A DNA stretch of 64,000 nt from Microstegium vimineum (lineage: Eukaryota > Streptophyta > Magnoliopsida > Poales > Poaceae). Of the stretch, positions 22,768-33,943 are shown in pieces. The stretch spans positions 8,786,079 through 8,850,078 of the forward strand of contig CM039126.1 of assembly GCA_022036555.1 (NCBI GenBank), read 5' to 3'. The notes beneath the pieces are model-generated. The model searched no databases. It was given only the letters and a program-made list of their open reading frames with translations, and was not told the DNA's origin. Each line of letters opens with the position of its first letter. Positions within the stretch are counted from its first letter, which is position 1. The position numbers were made by a program, and so were the translations under genes.

Positions 22768-24366
22768 CTACTGTTCAGAATCTTCTTCTAACGGCGAAGT
22801 GGTCTCTGGTGGTTCCTCTGAGTGGCAGACGTCCCAGAACTCTTGAAGCACATGCAACTGAATTGTCTCCGGGCATTTGTGGTCGTGAGACCATTTTTCC
22901 CCACACTGGAAGCACAACCCACGCGATCGCCGATAGTCACGCAGAAGTGATATCTTGGACTCAACATCACGCCCACGGCGTCCCATTGCTGCCGCCGGCA
23001 ACGGAAGAGTCTTGTCAGCGTGTTCCTGCCGTGGAGGAGGTAGAGGCAGCGGTAGAGGCGTACGGGGTACAGCTTTAGTGAAGCTGAACGGCTCGAGTCG
23101 ATGAACATCCCGACGTCTGGATGGATCCACTAGCTCCTCCTGCAACAAGGCGAGCATACAAGCAGTATCCAGAGTATCTGGTTGTTGCATATGCACTGGA
23201 GAACGAATGTCGACACGAAGACCGTCGACAAAACGCATAGCATAGTACAAGGGATTCTTGTTACGCCCATAAGCAATTAGCTGTTCAGCTAACGCCGTAA
23301 ATCTATCAATATACTCCTGAACCGACCCGTGCTGGTGGATGCGAAAAAGTTGGCGGATCAAAAAGGCATGTTGATCCTTGCCAAAACGATCTAGAATAGC
23401 AAGACAGAACTGCTCCCAGGTGCCCGCACACACTTGATCCTCAACTGACTGTAACCAGCGCGCGGCTGAGGCCGCCATGTGCATCATGGCGACCTTCACC
23501 CAACGACGGTAAGACACCGAGTACATCTCAAAGTAGTCCATACAGCGCCCGATCCAGAGTTTTGGGTTTTCTCCATCAAATGGGGGGAAATTCATTTTGG
23601 GGATGTGTTCGTGGCGTTCGTGGTGTCTACCATCATGCCAATTGTGCTCACCCTCCCCGTAACCCTGAGGACCGAATTGGTGGTTCTCGACTCCCCCCAT
23701 GCCATGCTGAGCGCCCTCCATGAGCGCTGATCCCGAGTACGAACGAGAAATCTTAGGCTAGAAGTCGAAGATGGGTGGTTGTTGTTTACCATTGACCGGG
23801 GATCGAGGGAACTCGAATCCTCGGTGACTGAATTCTTCGCGGCGCCCACTTGGGCTTGATTTGGTCCATCCGACGGGAATCGTCGTTGTGGACACCTTGG
23901 GTGGAGGTAGGACGCAGGCCGTTGGTTGAGGCAGGATGCCGGACGTCGGCGCGGGGGCCGCTCCAAGCACCGAGCGGCTCACTGTCTTGCGCAGGGCGGT
24001 CATCTCTTCACGCAGCGCCTCCACCTTGTCCTCGGTCTTGCGAGCTGCGCCCAATTCCTCACGCATCTCCGCCACCGACGCATCCATCTGTGGCTTCCAG
24101 GCGTCGAACGCCTTGGCGACATCTTCCAGGGACTCCACACGTTGGCCGATGGTGTGCTCCACCTGATCCATGCGACCGGTGAGGTTCGTCTGAACCGCGC
24201 GTAACTCGTCGAGGATGAGTTTGGTGTTGGGATCCATCGCGCCTAGCTCCTTGCGAAAACGGGTGAAGTGGTTGTGGATGATCTCATGAGGTTCCAGTGG
24301 ATCCTCTCCGCGAATCGCTCCTTCGCCGACCAGATCGACCTCGGCACGGACCTCTGAGTTCGCCAC
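22768..24366 (-). pseudogene. gypsy gag, interrupted by one stop
   Basis: The capsid/nucleocapsid region of the element. The N-terminal part (start near 24366, MANSEVRAEVDLVGEG) contains a heptad-like stretch (VEHTIGQRVESLEDVAKAFD) and is followed by a TAG at 23758-23760; the same frame continues into the gag core (FPPFDGENPKLWIGRCMDYF, typical of retrotransposon gag). A zinc knuckle CFQCGEKWSHDHKC sits about 48 residues before the end. The frame then meets a TAG at 22768-22770, where related elements usually read straight on into protease. Confidence 0.92.
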
Positions 24367-24456
24367 TCAACACCGAAGCGCAAGCAGCGATTCTCTGCCG
24401 TCGGGGATTACGATCCCAGATCAAGGCTCAGGAGGAAACAGGGATCTGAGGATGAA

Positions 24457-24470
24457 GGCTCTGGATACCA
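24457..24470 (-). other. primer-binding site of the gypsy element
   Basis: Complement reads TGGTATCCAGAGCC, three bases inside the 5' LTR. It matches the initiator-methionine tRNA site (TGGTATCAGAGCC) except for one extra C. Confidence 0.85.
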
Positions 24471-24473
24471 ATT

Positions 24474-24813
24474 TGTTACGACCGTATCACGATTGCATAG
24501 AATTCGGCAAGTAGCAATAGATCAGAGTTGGGGAAAGTAGTAGAAGCAAGGGGTTAGTGGAAGAAGAGGCTTGCAGGAGAAGGCAAGTCAATATTACAAT
24601 AACCATTACATGTCTCTCAACTAGAGCTTCCTATTACATATAGCTGGCTTCTGCGATCACGATGTCTCCCAATCCGCGCCGGACACACGAGTGCTGGGCT
24701 GTCTTGCTCTGTTGGACCGACGCAGCGCTGGCCTAGGCCCAGGCCCAGGCGGGTGTTCCCCTGGCGTGTCTTGTGTCGGGCGCCCAACAGTATGGGTGGG
24801 TGGGTTCGTAACA
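24474..24813 (-). repeat. 5' LTR of the gypsy element
   Basis: 340 bp, same termini as the 3' LTR. Contains an extra 'cccagg' unit and an extra G relative to the other copy. Confidence 0.97.
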
Positions 24814-24818
24814 GTTTA

Positions 24819-27000
24819 TTATGAAAAAGTAGTACGAGAAGTAACCAGGCCTTGCCCAAACAAATTACAGTACAGTAACTAATGCTAAAGGACTGTACGT
24901 CTTAGGACCAGAGCTTGAATTTCGGTGGGAGCAAATTTCATTGGAGGTAAATTAAAATTGCATAACTAGAACATTAGAATTCCACAGTGACTGCACATTG
25001 CAGATGTTGCGACCAACGCGTGGCAACCAAACAATGGAATGAGAACAAGAAGAGCCTATCTTCCACGCTCTAGCTAGTATAAACAACTCTGCTGGGCACC
25101 TACAATTCCACAAAAGATAAAGAAAAAAAAGTAAGTATACTTTTAATTGTGCCCGTTCTTTGAATCCGTCGAGAATATACTCTGCGGTCCTGCCCACAAC
25201 ATGTACGGCTGCAACTCCTACGTGGCGATGAATCACCAGCGGGGCCCACCCGATTGACATAGGAGTATGCCATTTTGCCGCTCGTACGTGCCTTCGGAGA
25301 GAAGGCGAAGCAGACAGCTGGTCATGGTCATACTGATACGGGGAGCTGTCTCCAGGCTAGCTCTTCAGAAATTTCCATCACTATTCTTCGAAAAAGAAAA
25401 AAAAATCAAATCATTTGGCATGTTGTTGGCGCCGCTCGGTGGAATGGTTGGTTGGATACTGCTTGCTTGGAATTGGATTCGATGGTTCGATCGGGCTCGG
25501 GCGGGCATTCTGGTTCGCAGACAAGGTACATAGACGCGGTACATACACCGTACTTGCGTCTCATCTGGCAGCATACTTTCAGTCTGTTCGCTTGGCTTCT
25601 CAGCCGGCTTAAATCCAGTCAGAATAGTGTTTTTCTCTCACAAGAAATTAATCAGCAGTGCATAATCCTATTAAAACAGTGCATAATTCTGCCAAACGAA
25701 CAGGCCGTTTGCGTCTTTGGACGTGGTACTGAGACGCGGATCGACAGTACTGAAAAAGTCAGACGGAGCCACGCAGGCACGCGCGCAGCACTGAAAAGTC
25801 AGCACAAGGCTTGCCATGCTTTTTCCGTTCTACAGTACGTCACCAATGACCTCTCCTTTCTTCTAACCTTTCAGTCTTTCACAAGCAGTTATAAAAAAAA
25901 AACCTTTCACAAGCAAGCAAGTAAGGATTAGTTCCTCCTGAGAACAAGGATAAGTTGGTGGACTCCGGTGATGCGGCATCATCGAGGATTGCTTCAGCTG
26001 CATGTCATCGCCGAGTTCACAACCTAGAGAAGAAGGCCAGGCCTTGACCTTCCTATACTCGATGCATAGACAGTGACAAGACACGGCACTAGAAAAAAAA
26101 AGTAGCATTACATTTCTGATGAGCGCTAGTATGTTCATAGCTTCTGTCAATATGTAAGCTTGTAGCATAGATCAGGATAAGTACTTATTTTCAAAATTTA
26201 TCATGCGTAAAAAAAATGCTCACTTAAAAATCACATACCAAAGATGACGATTAACTTTAATTTATATTAATATACTTCATGCCAACATATTAAGAACACA
26301 AAAAATTCAAATAAAATGTATAATGAACACTAGATCGAGTTTTAACTTAACACATGAATAAAAAATTATAATAACTAATAATATAAAAGTTTGAAAGGTA
26401 CATGATGCCAAAGAAAATTATTCAACAAGAGTTTATATAATCTAAATTTAGGTTGTAACTAAATAGATATCACATTAAAAATACTAAATTCTATCTAACC
26501 AGAGATTCTAACGAAAGCCTTCAAGCTCATCCCTAGAGGCTAGAAGATGGGCCAAAAAAGTAATTTCTAAAAATTCTTTTAAGAAAAGGATTTGGTGATC
26601 GAATCGATAGACCCTAGTTCCTATTGACAGTAATATATTTTAGATCTATTATATTTTATAAATAATTACCCACCTCTATGCACCCATGAATATACATTTG
26701 CCATTATAAAACATAATATAAAGTAATCCTAATAAAATTTCATCTATTTACATACCATCCATTATGATAGACAATTTTTGTAGCCCCTTAAATTTGCATC
26801 TAGATTGCCACTTTTGCCATTATTTAGAAAAAAATATATATCTCCAAATCTAGATCTATGTTACCAACATACGCTGTTATGATTTTTTAATAATCATAAA
26901 TTAAATTAATATTATATATGTACTTTCCGTGTTCCTAAATACTTGACTTTATGGATCTGAGCACAAAAAGTTTAAGGAGTGAAAAATGTGTGATGCACAT
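24819..27000. other. repeat-derived intergenic sequence
   Basis: No gene recognised. 25585-25705 resembles a degraded hAT-type MITE ('ttcgcttggcttctcagccgg' at one end, 'ccaaacgaacaggccg' at the other), the same family as 51729 and 55699. The rest is AT-rich. Confidence 0.4.
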
Positions 27001-27003
27001 AAT

Positions 27004-27006
<3 letters not shown>

Positions 27007-27063
<57 letters not shown>
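27007..27063. repeat. (GA)n microsatellite
   Basis: An uninterrupted run of about 28 AG/GA dinucleotides. Confidence 0.98.
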
Positions 27064-27067
<4 letters not shown>

Positions 27068-28130
27068 TATACAAATACAACTAAATAAGAAAAATTATAT
27101 TAGAAAATAGAAATATGGATTGGGATGCTATCAGGTTAAGTATTTTATGACAAAATGTAAAGGTTGTCCAGTATCTTGGGATAGAGTGACAAAATTTGAC
27201 AAATATTCTAGCCGCAGCCAAATTTGTAGCTAAGGGATGTTAGTCATGACCCACTCTGTGCTAGGTGGAACCCTTTCTGGGTGACTGATAGATACTAATA
27301 AATTATTTAAAATTCTACATCTAAAATATATAATTTATATGTTTTGTATATGTAGATTTCTATTCCCTTCATTCCAAATTATAAGACTTTTATTTTAGAA
27401 AAAATATATTATTTCTATATATATATATAGTGTAGAAGCAATGTATCCAGAGAAGTCAAAATACCTTATATTTGAATCAGATGGACTATGTTTTTAACTA
27501 GAATATTTGACATATCTATACTGATATCATATTCAAAAGAACTCTATTTTTTCCTATATCTTCCTTTGAGACTCTTCTGAATAAAAAATGATTATAAGGC
27601 TTAAATATTAATATTCTCCTAAGGTAGCTTCATACCCATCCAAGATCTAGCTTCAAGCAATACCACTAAATTTGATGTCGTCGTAATACATAAGAGGGGA
27701 GTCTACAACATAAAATCTTTAAATTTAATAAATACAAAGGAGGTTCAATAAAAATATAACAAAAGAAGAAGGTGTCAACTTTAATTGAGTAAAAAGTATA
27801 GAGCAACTAATAACATCAAATTTGCAAATCACAAGCTATATTTATGATATCACGAGACATGCGTTGCAACAAAAGAGCCACCATAATTTAAGCTAAGATT
27901 TCAGCTGAATGTGTATTAAACATACATGGAGGTTCTATACAGAAAGGAAAAACTATAGTTACGGATTAAATAACATATAGATGAGTAATTAGTGGATTTA
28001 TCACAGATATTACATGGTATCTATATGCCTGTATGGTATCTACATGCCTATTGTGTTGGAAAATAATCAAATAGAAAAAAATATGAAAACTAATATAAAT
28101 ATTTCTATCAGTTATAGGGGTAAGACCAGA
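27064..28130. other. AT-rich intergenic, MITE debris
   Basis: 27360-27480 has Stowaway-like internal phrases ('ccaaattataagacttttattttag') without intact ends. No coding sequence recognised. Confidence 0.4.
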
Positions 28131-28138
28131 AATGCATA

Positions 28139-28367
28139 CTCCTTCCATCTCGATGTACATAGTATCCTTACACATAGTATGGTGTAAAGCAAATGATACA
28201 TGTATCCTTCCTTAATTGTGAGACGATGTTGTGATTACCATATTTGAATTGTTTGAGACATTGACGGTAGGTATGTATGTGAATATTGTCATCTTAGGCT
28301 CCTATAAGTTAATAACTTAAGATGAATTTTGAATGTTTGGATGTCTTATATTTCAGAATGGAGAAAG
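28139..28367. mobile_element. Stowaway-like MITE, 229 bp
   Basis: TA on both sides (28137-28138 and 28368-28369). Left end CTCCTTCCATCTCGATG; right end complement CTTTCTCCATTCTGAAAT. The terminal repeat is degenerate. Confidence 0.65.
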
Positions 28368-28386
28368 TACACCGGTACACAGGAGG

Positions 28387-28700
28387 ATTTTAGTCCTAGT
28401 TAGGAACTGACTTTACTCGATTTTTTCAACCGGACTACGGATCCGATCCGGAGACTAAAAGTCCTCTTAGCTTAAAAAAATAATGACTTCCACGACTGCG
28501 CCTCGTGAGATTCGAACTCAAGACCCCCACTTACACAACACATCTGACAATGAATGAGACGTTTTCCTTTTAAACCAACACATCAAGAAACCTTTAGTCT
28601 CAGTCTGTAACACCAACCGTGACCACACCAACCGGGACTAAAGGAGACTTTTAATCCGGGTTGGTGTTACCAACCGGAACTAAAGGTCTATTAGTCACGG
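28387..28700. repeat. fold-back repeat of the 'accaaccgggactaaagg' type
   Basis: Contains inverted copies of a 'ttagtcccggttgg'-like phrase: 'gattttagtcctagttagg' at the left, 'caaccgggactaaagg' near 28630 and 'ccaaccggaactaaaggtc' at the right. This phrase is widespread in grass genomes as part of fold-back DNA elements. No intact termini were defined. Confidence 0.5.
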
Positions 28701-28871
28701 ACATAAAATTTGTCGAGACTATTGTACATTTTGGACATCGACCAAATGCATGTTCTCTAATAGTAGCGAAGAATAGGGACAAAATCACAAAACTATAGCA
28801 CATACAGTACCTGTATCGAAGCATCGTACACCTTGTGTACCAAACTTGTCAGAAATATTTTTCCTTTGAAA

Positions 28872-29396
28872 TTAAAATAGTGCGTTGCCTGCATCTCCTC
28901 TAGCTATATTCCCTTGATCAGCCCGGACCTGCTCGGCTCCATATCTTGGTCGATAACGAGCTGGGTGCACCCCGGCCCGTTCCCTGTGTACCGAGCGCCA
29001 CCAGGGGGCAGAGCCATCCGTCTCCGTCCTTGCTCGATGGTCCCGCCTGGTGAACACGATGACGACACTGATTCTCTGATTCCATCCTAAAGCACCGTTG
29101 CTCCATATATAGACGCTCGACAAGCTGATCGACCAACTCCATGACCGTCGCTTCAATTCACAGTTCATCCTCGATGATGTTGCGCGCTGAGAGTACGCGT
29201 ACTGATCGTTGCTCATGCCTTGCACGGCCCAGATATATGATCCAAACCTACGACGAGCCGTTGCTGTCCAATAACGCTCCAGTGAACAGCTGAACGGCCA
29301 CGTCCAGGATCTCCAAATCCCCGATGCAGACTCGATCGATGTCCATGGTGCACCTGCCGTAGATAGGGCACCGGAGCTGGAGTTGATGCATGGCAT
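28872..29396 (-). pseudogene. doubtful minus-strand gene or pseudogene with its own TATA box
   Basis: The longest open frame (174 residues, from 29396) is rich in Trp/Ser/Arg and resembles no family I know. A second frame from 29391 looks more protein-like (MHQLQLRCPIYGRCTMDIDR, later SARNIIEDEL and ATVMELVDQLVERLYMEQRC, probably helical) but has a TAG about 48 codons in and a TGA after IIEDEL. A TATA-like TATATAAA lies on the minus strand at 29480-29473, about 80 bp upstream, so a transcript is plausible. I cannot decide whether the 174-residue frame is used, whether an unseen intron removes the stops, or whether this is a decayed gene. The sequence is GC-richer than its flanks. No function is proposed. 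Confidence 0.35.
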
Positions 29397-29472
29397 GCAT
29401 GCTCTAGCGCCATGGACATGTTTTAAGCAATTGCGCGCTTGGCTGTGTGCATCGACCGAGAGGCCATGCTTG

Positions 29473-29480
29473 GTTTATAT
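29473..29480 (-). promoter_or_regulatory. TATA-like box on the minus strand
   Basis: Complement reads TATATAAA, about 80 bp before the ATG codons at 29396/29391. Confidence 0.4.
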
Positions 29481-29951
29481 AGAGCTAGCACCAACCGATG
29501 AAGCTGGCTATGGCCTATGGAAGGGAAAAGCGGCTGAATCGGTGTTTAATTAGACACCTAACACCAGCACATTGACCGACCGCGCTTGAGCTGACGTGTC
29601 TAAACGAATGTGACGGTAACCTAGCTACCAAGTTGAGATCCAACGACGGAAACTTGGGGAAGCATTCGTGAGGTTGGTCGGCAAGTATTGCTTTCGTCGA
29701 AATTCTTTAATTTTTCTGACGAAATTTCCTAGAACCTGCTCGGGCGCAATGGTTCCGTGCTTGAATGGATTTTGGCCTTTGCTTGGAGTTTCTTTTCCGA
29801 CACGCGCACCCTGCCGCCGCTCGTCTCTGGCCGGCGTTTGTTGGCTTGGCCAGCTTTTTGACTGCAATGTCTGAAAACTGTGGCAGATAGCGTATCCGGA
29901 GAAGTTGACGAAAATCAGGTGCTTCCAAGATTGCCTCGGTTACTTTTACTA

Positions 29952-30169
29952 ATTTTTTTAGATTACACAGGACAACGCATACGAATACCTTCGAAGGACT
30001 GAGCCACAGACGCCTCGTTGTCGACGGGAACGTCGCTTACCACTTAATGCATAGCGCCGAAAAATCTGGAATAAATCCAAAATAAAGTGTCGCACCCAGG
30101 ATTTGAACCCTGGGTGGAAGCCCCTCAACCAATGGCCTTTACCATTGCGCCGTGAACCCCTTGACGAGT
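29952..30169 (-). mobile_element. tRNA-derived SINE
   Basis: On the minus strand the head has polymerase III promoter boxes like a tRNA: 'gcgcaatggtaaagg' (box A region) and GGTTCAAATCC (box B). A non-tRNA body follows with 'gtcgacaacgaggcg', a phrase I associate with the grass Au-type SINE, and an A-rich 3' end near 29952. An 8-bp direct repeat TTTTACTA flanks it (29944-29951 and 30170-30177). Confidence 0.7.
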
Positions 30170-30179
30170 TTTTACTACT

Positions 30180-31240
30180 AACTTCGTTCTAACTTATAAT
30201 TCATTTAAGTTATCCACTCATCATATTCAAAAATTTATATAAAATGTTATATTTTTTATGCCTTCATTTATTAATAAAATGTTTGAAATAAGATAAAAAA
30301 AAGGGATATGCTAAATTTTAGGTGTCTGAATTTTAGTTTCCTTTCAGGCGACCGTTATTGCATATGTTTTATACTAAAATTGCAGTTTCAGTTCGTTGCA
30401 ATTTATATAGACACAATTTGTAATTTTTGGTTTCAGAAATAAAAACATGTTAGACAAAACTGCAAATGTGACAAAATCTTATAAATGTTGGCACAAAAAA
30501 AATTTAACAATTACAATTATTTCTATAGGAGGATAAGGACAAAAAAAATTAATATGTTATAACACAAAAACAAATAGCAAAATACAAAAATTAATAACTA
30601 ACTTATACTAGCTAGTTGGTGGTATATTAGTGTTACCTGAAATCATCTTAAATTTTAGACACCTGAACTATAGGAAACGTGTAAAAAAAATTAAACAAAT
30701 TATAATTTAGAACACGTACTGTAAGCAGGCAGCAGCGCAACCGGCAAGCCATATAAAAAGAAAAGTTGTACCGATTGGAGCTGGTCAAAACGCCAGCTTG
30801 CTACAGGTTTTTAAGGTTGCGGTTATGGTTGCTGTAAAAAAAAACTAGTACTGTTCTACTGCATCCTGTAGCTACTACTAAACAAATTAACAACCGCGAC
30901 TGTGGTTGTTCCTATTTCCGGTCGTAGTTTAGGTAGCACGTTTTTGCTGTGCAAGCAAACTGTACATGAATTGTGATTGAGAACTAAAGTAATCGCAGTG
31001 TTGTATTCTGGGGATCCATGTGGCTTGCTTTGATTTCTATCCTCGCCCACTTGTCATCCACGGCCCCAACAAATCGTGCACAAAAGCACACGTCGGTGAA
31101 GATAACTTAAATTTCTATCCTTGATTGATTGAAAACAATTGAAATGAGACTACTAGACGAGCTAATTAGACAGACTAGTGATGACATCAAATCCTCATTA
31201 TTAGAAGTCAGCATATAAGAACTGTTTTGTATATATTTAT
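30180..31240. other. AT-rich intergenic, no gene recognised
   Basis: Homopolymer A/T runs and short dispersed repeats. No open frame with a domain. Confidence 0.4.
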
Positions 31241-31243
31241 ATA

Positions 31244-31475
31244 CTCCATCTATTCTATATTGTAAAAAAAGTCGTTTTAGATAACAATATACTGCATGAT
31301 TTTGACTTCATATTTCTATAAAAATATTTATTTCAAAATGTTTTATGTATACTTTTATGAAAGTATATTTCAAACATATTTTCAAACTCAACAACTTAAA
31401 AATTATTCATGATTTATATTATCAGTGTTTGACCAAAATCTTATCAAAACTACTTCTTTTACAGTATGGAGGGAG
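31244..31475. mobile_element. Stowaway MITE, 232 bp
   Basis: TA at both sides (31242-31243 and 31476-31477). Left end CTCCATCTATTCTATATTG; right complement CTCCCTCCATACTGTAAA. Confidence 0.8.
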
Positions 31476-32269
31476 TACCAACTCCTCCTCCTAAAGAACC
31501 GATTTGTATATTTACATATTACCTGGGGAAATAAAGATCAAAATGTTACGGAAAAATCCCAGTATAAACCGGTTGAATTTCGTTTAATCCGCGCAATGGT
31601 CACACTCCCTGTATCTCCAATACCACTCGGTTCTCCTCTTGACCTCTCCCTACCCTAGCCGCCACTCCCATTTTGCTTGCTTCCTAGCTGGTGGTTGAAG
31701 ACGCTTATTAGCTTGCAGGTTATAGTTTTAAATAGCAGACTATTAACTAGCGAGCTATTGAAAACAACGATAACGTTTTTTACAGCTATGAGTCTATAGC
31801 GGCGCTATGATAGATAGTGTTTTTGTAAATACATCATAAAAACACCAATAATTGATGCCACAAAAACATGACATATATGAAATTCGATGAACACAAGTAC
31901 GGAGTATGTCTCTAAAGCTCCAGAAGTCTAGGTGACATCATCCATATGACATTACAACCTGGGTCATGAAAGTCCACTATATAATTGTTCAAAATGTCAA
32001 ATTAGTAGCAAATAATAAGTAGAAAATAACTAATTAAATTGTTAAAATCTATTAGTTTTGGTAAGAATCCAAAATAGCGTCGCTAATTGAACACTAAAGT
32101 GATGCAACTTAGTGGTGTTATAGCGTACAATCGGTATCCAAGTTGGCATAGCGACATAAATAGTAATAGCTTAGCGTCAAGTCTCTCCAAGCACTATAGG
32201 CTACTATTTTTTTTTCCATGTTGCAGGTTGCAGCCACCATCAATCCATAAGATTGAAGCCTTGAAGGTA

Positions 32270-32388
32270 AGGATGCAAGTGGGCTAGTCGGCGAACCCAT
32301 ATATAGACTTAATTTTTGTGGGTTCAAACGGTAACCCACAAAATTAAGTCTATATGCGGGCTCTTGGGCTGCCACTTGCATCTCTTGA
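32270..32388. repeat. long fold-back hairpin
   Basis: Arms 32296-32324 and 32332-32360 are nearly perfect complements around a loop of about 7 bases (core 'atagacttaattttgtggg'). Pairing continues more loosely outward through 'gatgcaagtggg' / 'ccacttgcatc', giving a stem of about 55 bp. Probably a MITE-type fold-back element; if transcribed it would form a strong RNA hairpin. Confidence 0.75.
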
Positions 32389-32502
32389 AGGTATGCTGGT
32401 CCACCCTTAATCCATAATCCATTTATGCTTTGCATCTACGGTCACCTTTGTGGATTTGAATAGCTTTTTTAAATGTCAAGGGCTTTGGGAACACTACTCT
32501 AT

Positions 32503-32863
32503 GGGGCTGATTGGTTACTTGTATTAACTTGTGTAGCATATATATCCTATTTAGTATATCTAATTCTGAATTAGGCAATGCAATTTAATGTTTTTTGGTT
32601 CAGCTGAATAAGGAGTTGTATAGTACTATGCGTTTGATTAGTTGTATGCATAACCATCTATTTTGTATAATGGGTGCATAGTGGATGCAATGCAACACTT
32701 GTATAGCTGGATACGATCAATTTCTAGGGGATAGTGAGTTGCGAGTCTAGCCTGCTTTGAGGATAGTGCTAGCCCGCGTAAGGCTATATGCAGTCAACCA
32801 AACAGCTTTAACTTGCATTCTTCTATCATGGAGAAAGAATTATACAAGTAACCAATCAGACCC
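32503..32863. mobile_element. MITE with 22-bp terminal inverted repeats
   Basis: Left end GGGGCTGATTGGTTACTTG; right end complement GGGTCTGATTGGTTACTTG. The trinucleotide TAT flanks both sides (32500-32502 and 32864-32866). Interior non-coding. Confidence 0.75.
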
Positions 32864-33165
32864 TATATACAAATATACATAGAGAGACAAGAAAAGGACG
32901 ATGTCATAGAGGAACAACATTAGGCGAAATGCAATAGGTGTAATTATAGTGCTCGTACTGAACCTTGACACGAAACTTTACATTTTTGGCACCACTTGAG
33001 AAGGAGGGACCATTAGAACCATGAGCTATTGGACAAGCAATCAAAAAAGACCCACTCCGAAACTATCTCGCTTCCCTATTCTTTTTCCGTTCTTTTAAAA
33101 CGAGCGTGAAGCTTCGCTTTATGTTTATCCCTTGGTTTGGGTTTTGCTAGAATCTTTGGGTGTGG

Positions 33166-33943
33166 TGGGGGGGGGGGGGGTGAGGCCAGCGCGAGTCTAA
33201 AACCCTAGCTGCCGTCGTCGCTAGTCCCCCTCCCTTCCCCTTCGGTATCTCACCGGGCTGAAGGGAGTGGGGATCCATTGTTTTTAATAAGTTTCTCCAG
33301 TGGATCAAGTTTTTAGGGTTAGGTTCTCCGGCGGCGCGAGTTTGGTGGAGGAGGCGGCGCTGCCATGGTGGAATAAAGTCCTCCCGGTCTTCGTCCACCT
33401 CGTCGTCGTCTACTCCGGTGACGATGAGATGCCTGTGAGGTGGTGTAGGAGTCTGCGGCGGCTGCTGTTTCGTCGTCACGGCGGAGCGGCGGTGCTCGTG
33501 CTGTGTCTAAGGTCAAGGATATGGTAGCGGCCGAGGATATGGCAGCAAGATGGAGTGCGGTGGATTGAACGCGATCTACCGGCGGCACGGATAGGGATTA
33601 AGCGAGCCTGGCTTCACCGCGACGACGGATGTCATCGTCAGCACCACTCTCGTCGTTTCAATCTGGATTGTGATCCTGACGGATGGACGCTCAAAGACTT
33701 CTTCGCTTCCGCGAGATCGAGCGTCTGCTGCAATCCACCTCAATGCCGGTGGTTTCCTTCGGCTTCTGGTGATTCAGGTTTGGCGGCGTCGGCTGGTGTC
33801 GGCGGTCTTCGTCGGCAGCGAATGCAGCCGGTTTTCTTTCTCGTAAAATATAGGTTGGACAGTTGTCCTACGTATCTTTTTTCGGTGTACTTGTATTAGG
33901 ATTTGTTTTTCTATTAATTAATACAGGTATACTTTATAAAGAA
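33166..33943 (+). mobile_element. non-autonomous LINE-like retroposon with 18-bp target duplication
   Basis: Flanked by an 18-bp direct repeat 'tagaatctttgggtgtgg' (33148-33165), present with one mismatch at 33944-33961, which is the mark of target-primed reverse transcription. The insert begins in a G-run and then 'ctaaaaccctagctgccgtc', which resembles a grass L1 5' end or a host mRNA leader. It continues as GC-rich sequence with no full-length frame and ends 'attaattaatacaggtatac', like LINE 3' ends. It may be an internally deleted LINE or a processed transcript carried by LINE enzymes. Confidence 0.65.

Larger units (their letters stand above)
19104..24813 (-). mobile_element. full-length Ty3/gypsy retrotransposon (short chromovirus type, Reina-like), decayed
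   Basis: This is a complete 5,710-bp element on the minus strand. LTRs at 19104-19436 and 24474-24813 begin TGTTACGA and end TCGTAACA. The 5-bp target duplication GTTTA is perfect (19099-19103 and 24814-24818). PBS and PPT lie next to the expected LTRs. Domain order, in element direction, is gag with a CCHC knuckle, protease, reverse transcriptase, RNase H, integrase and a C-terminal chromodomain-like tail, which is the Ty3/gypsy order. Short length, short LTRs and the tail suggest the Reina group of chromoviruses; that assignment is an inference. By hand count the LTRs differ at about 12 substitutions plus two indels, so the insertion is not very recent. Five in-frame stops and one frameshift make it unable to encode its own proteins. 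Confidence 0.97.

Noticed and set aside
22768..22770. Programmed TAG readthrough between gag and pol
   Set aside because: Gag and pol share a frame around this TAG, but three further TAGs and a TAA occur in the same element, and no readthrough context is evident, so simple decay is more likely.
25275..25931. 218-residue plus-strand open frame
   Set aside because: It runs through a degraded hAT-type MITE and A-runs; translation shows no domain and changes character along its length.
30085..30165. tRNA gene on the minus strand
   Set aside because: Box A- and B-like motifs are present, but the acceptor stem does not pair, a SINE body and A-rich tail follow, and direct repeats flank the whole unit. 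It is the head of a SINE.
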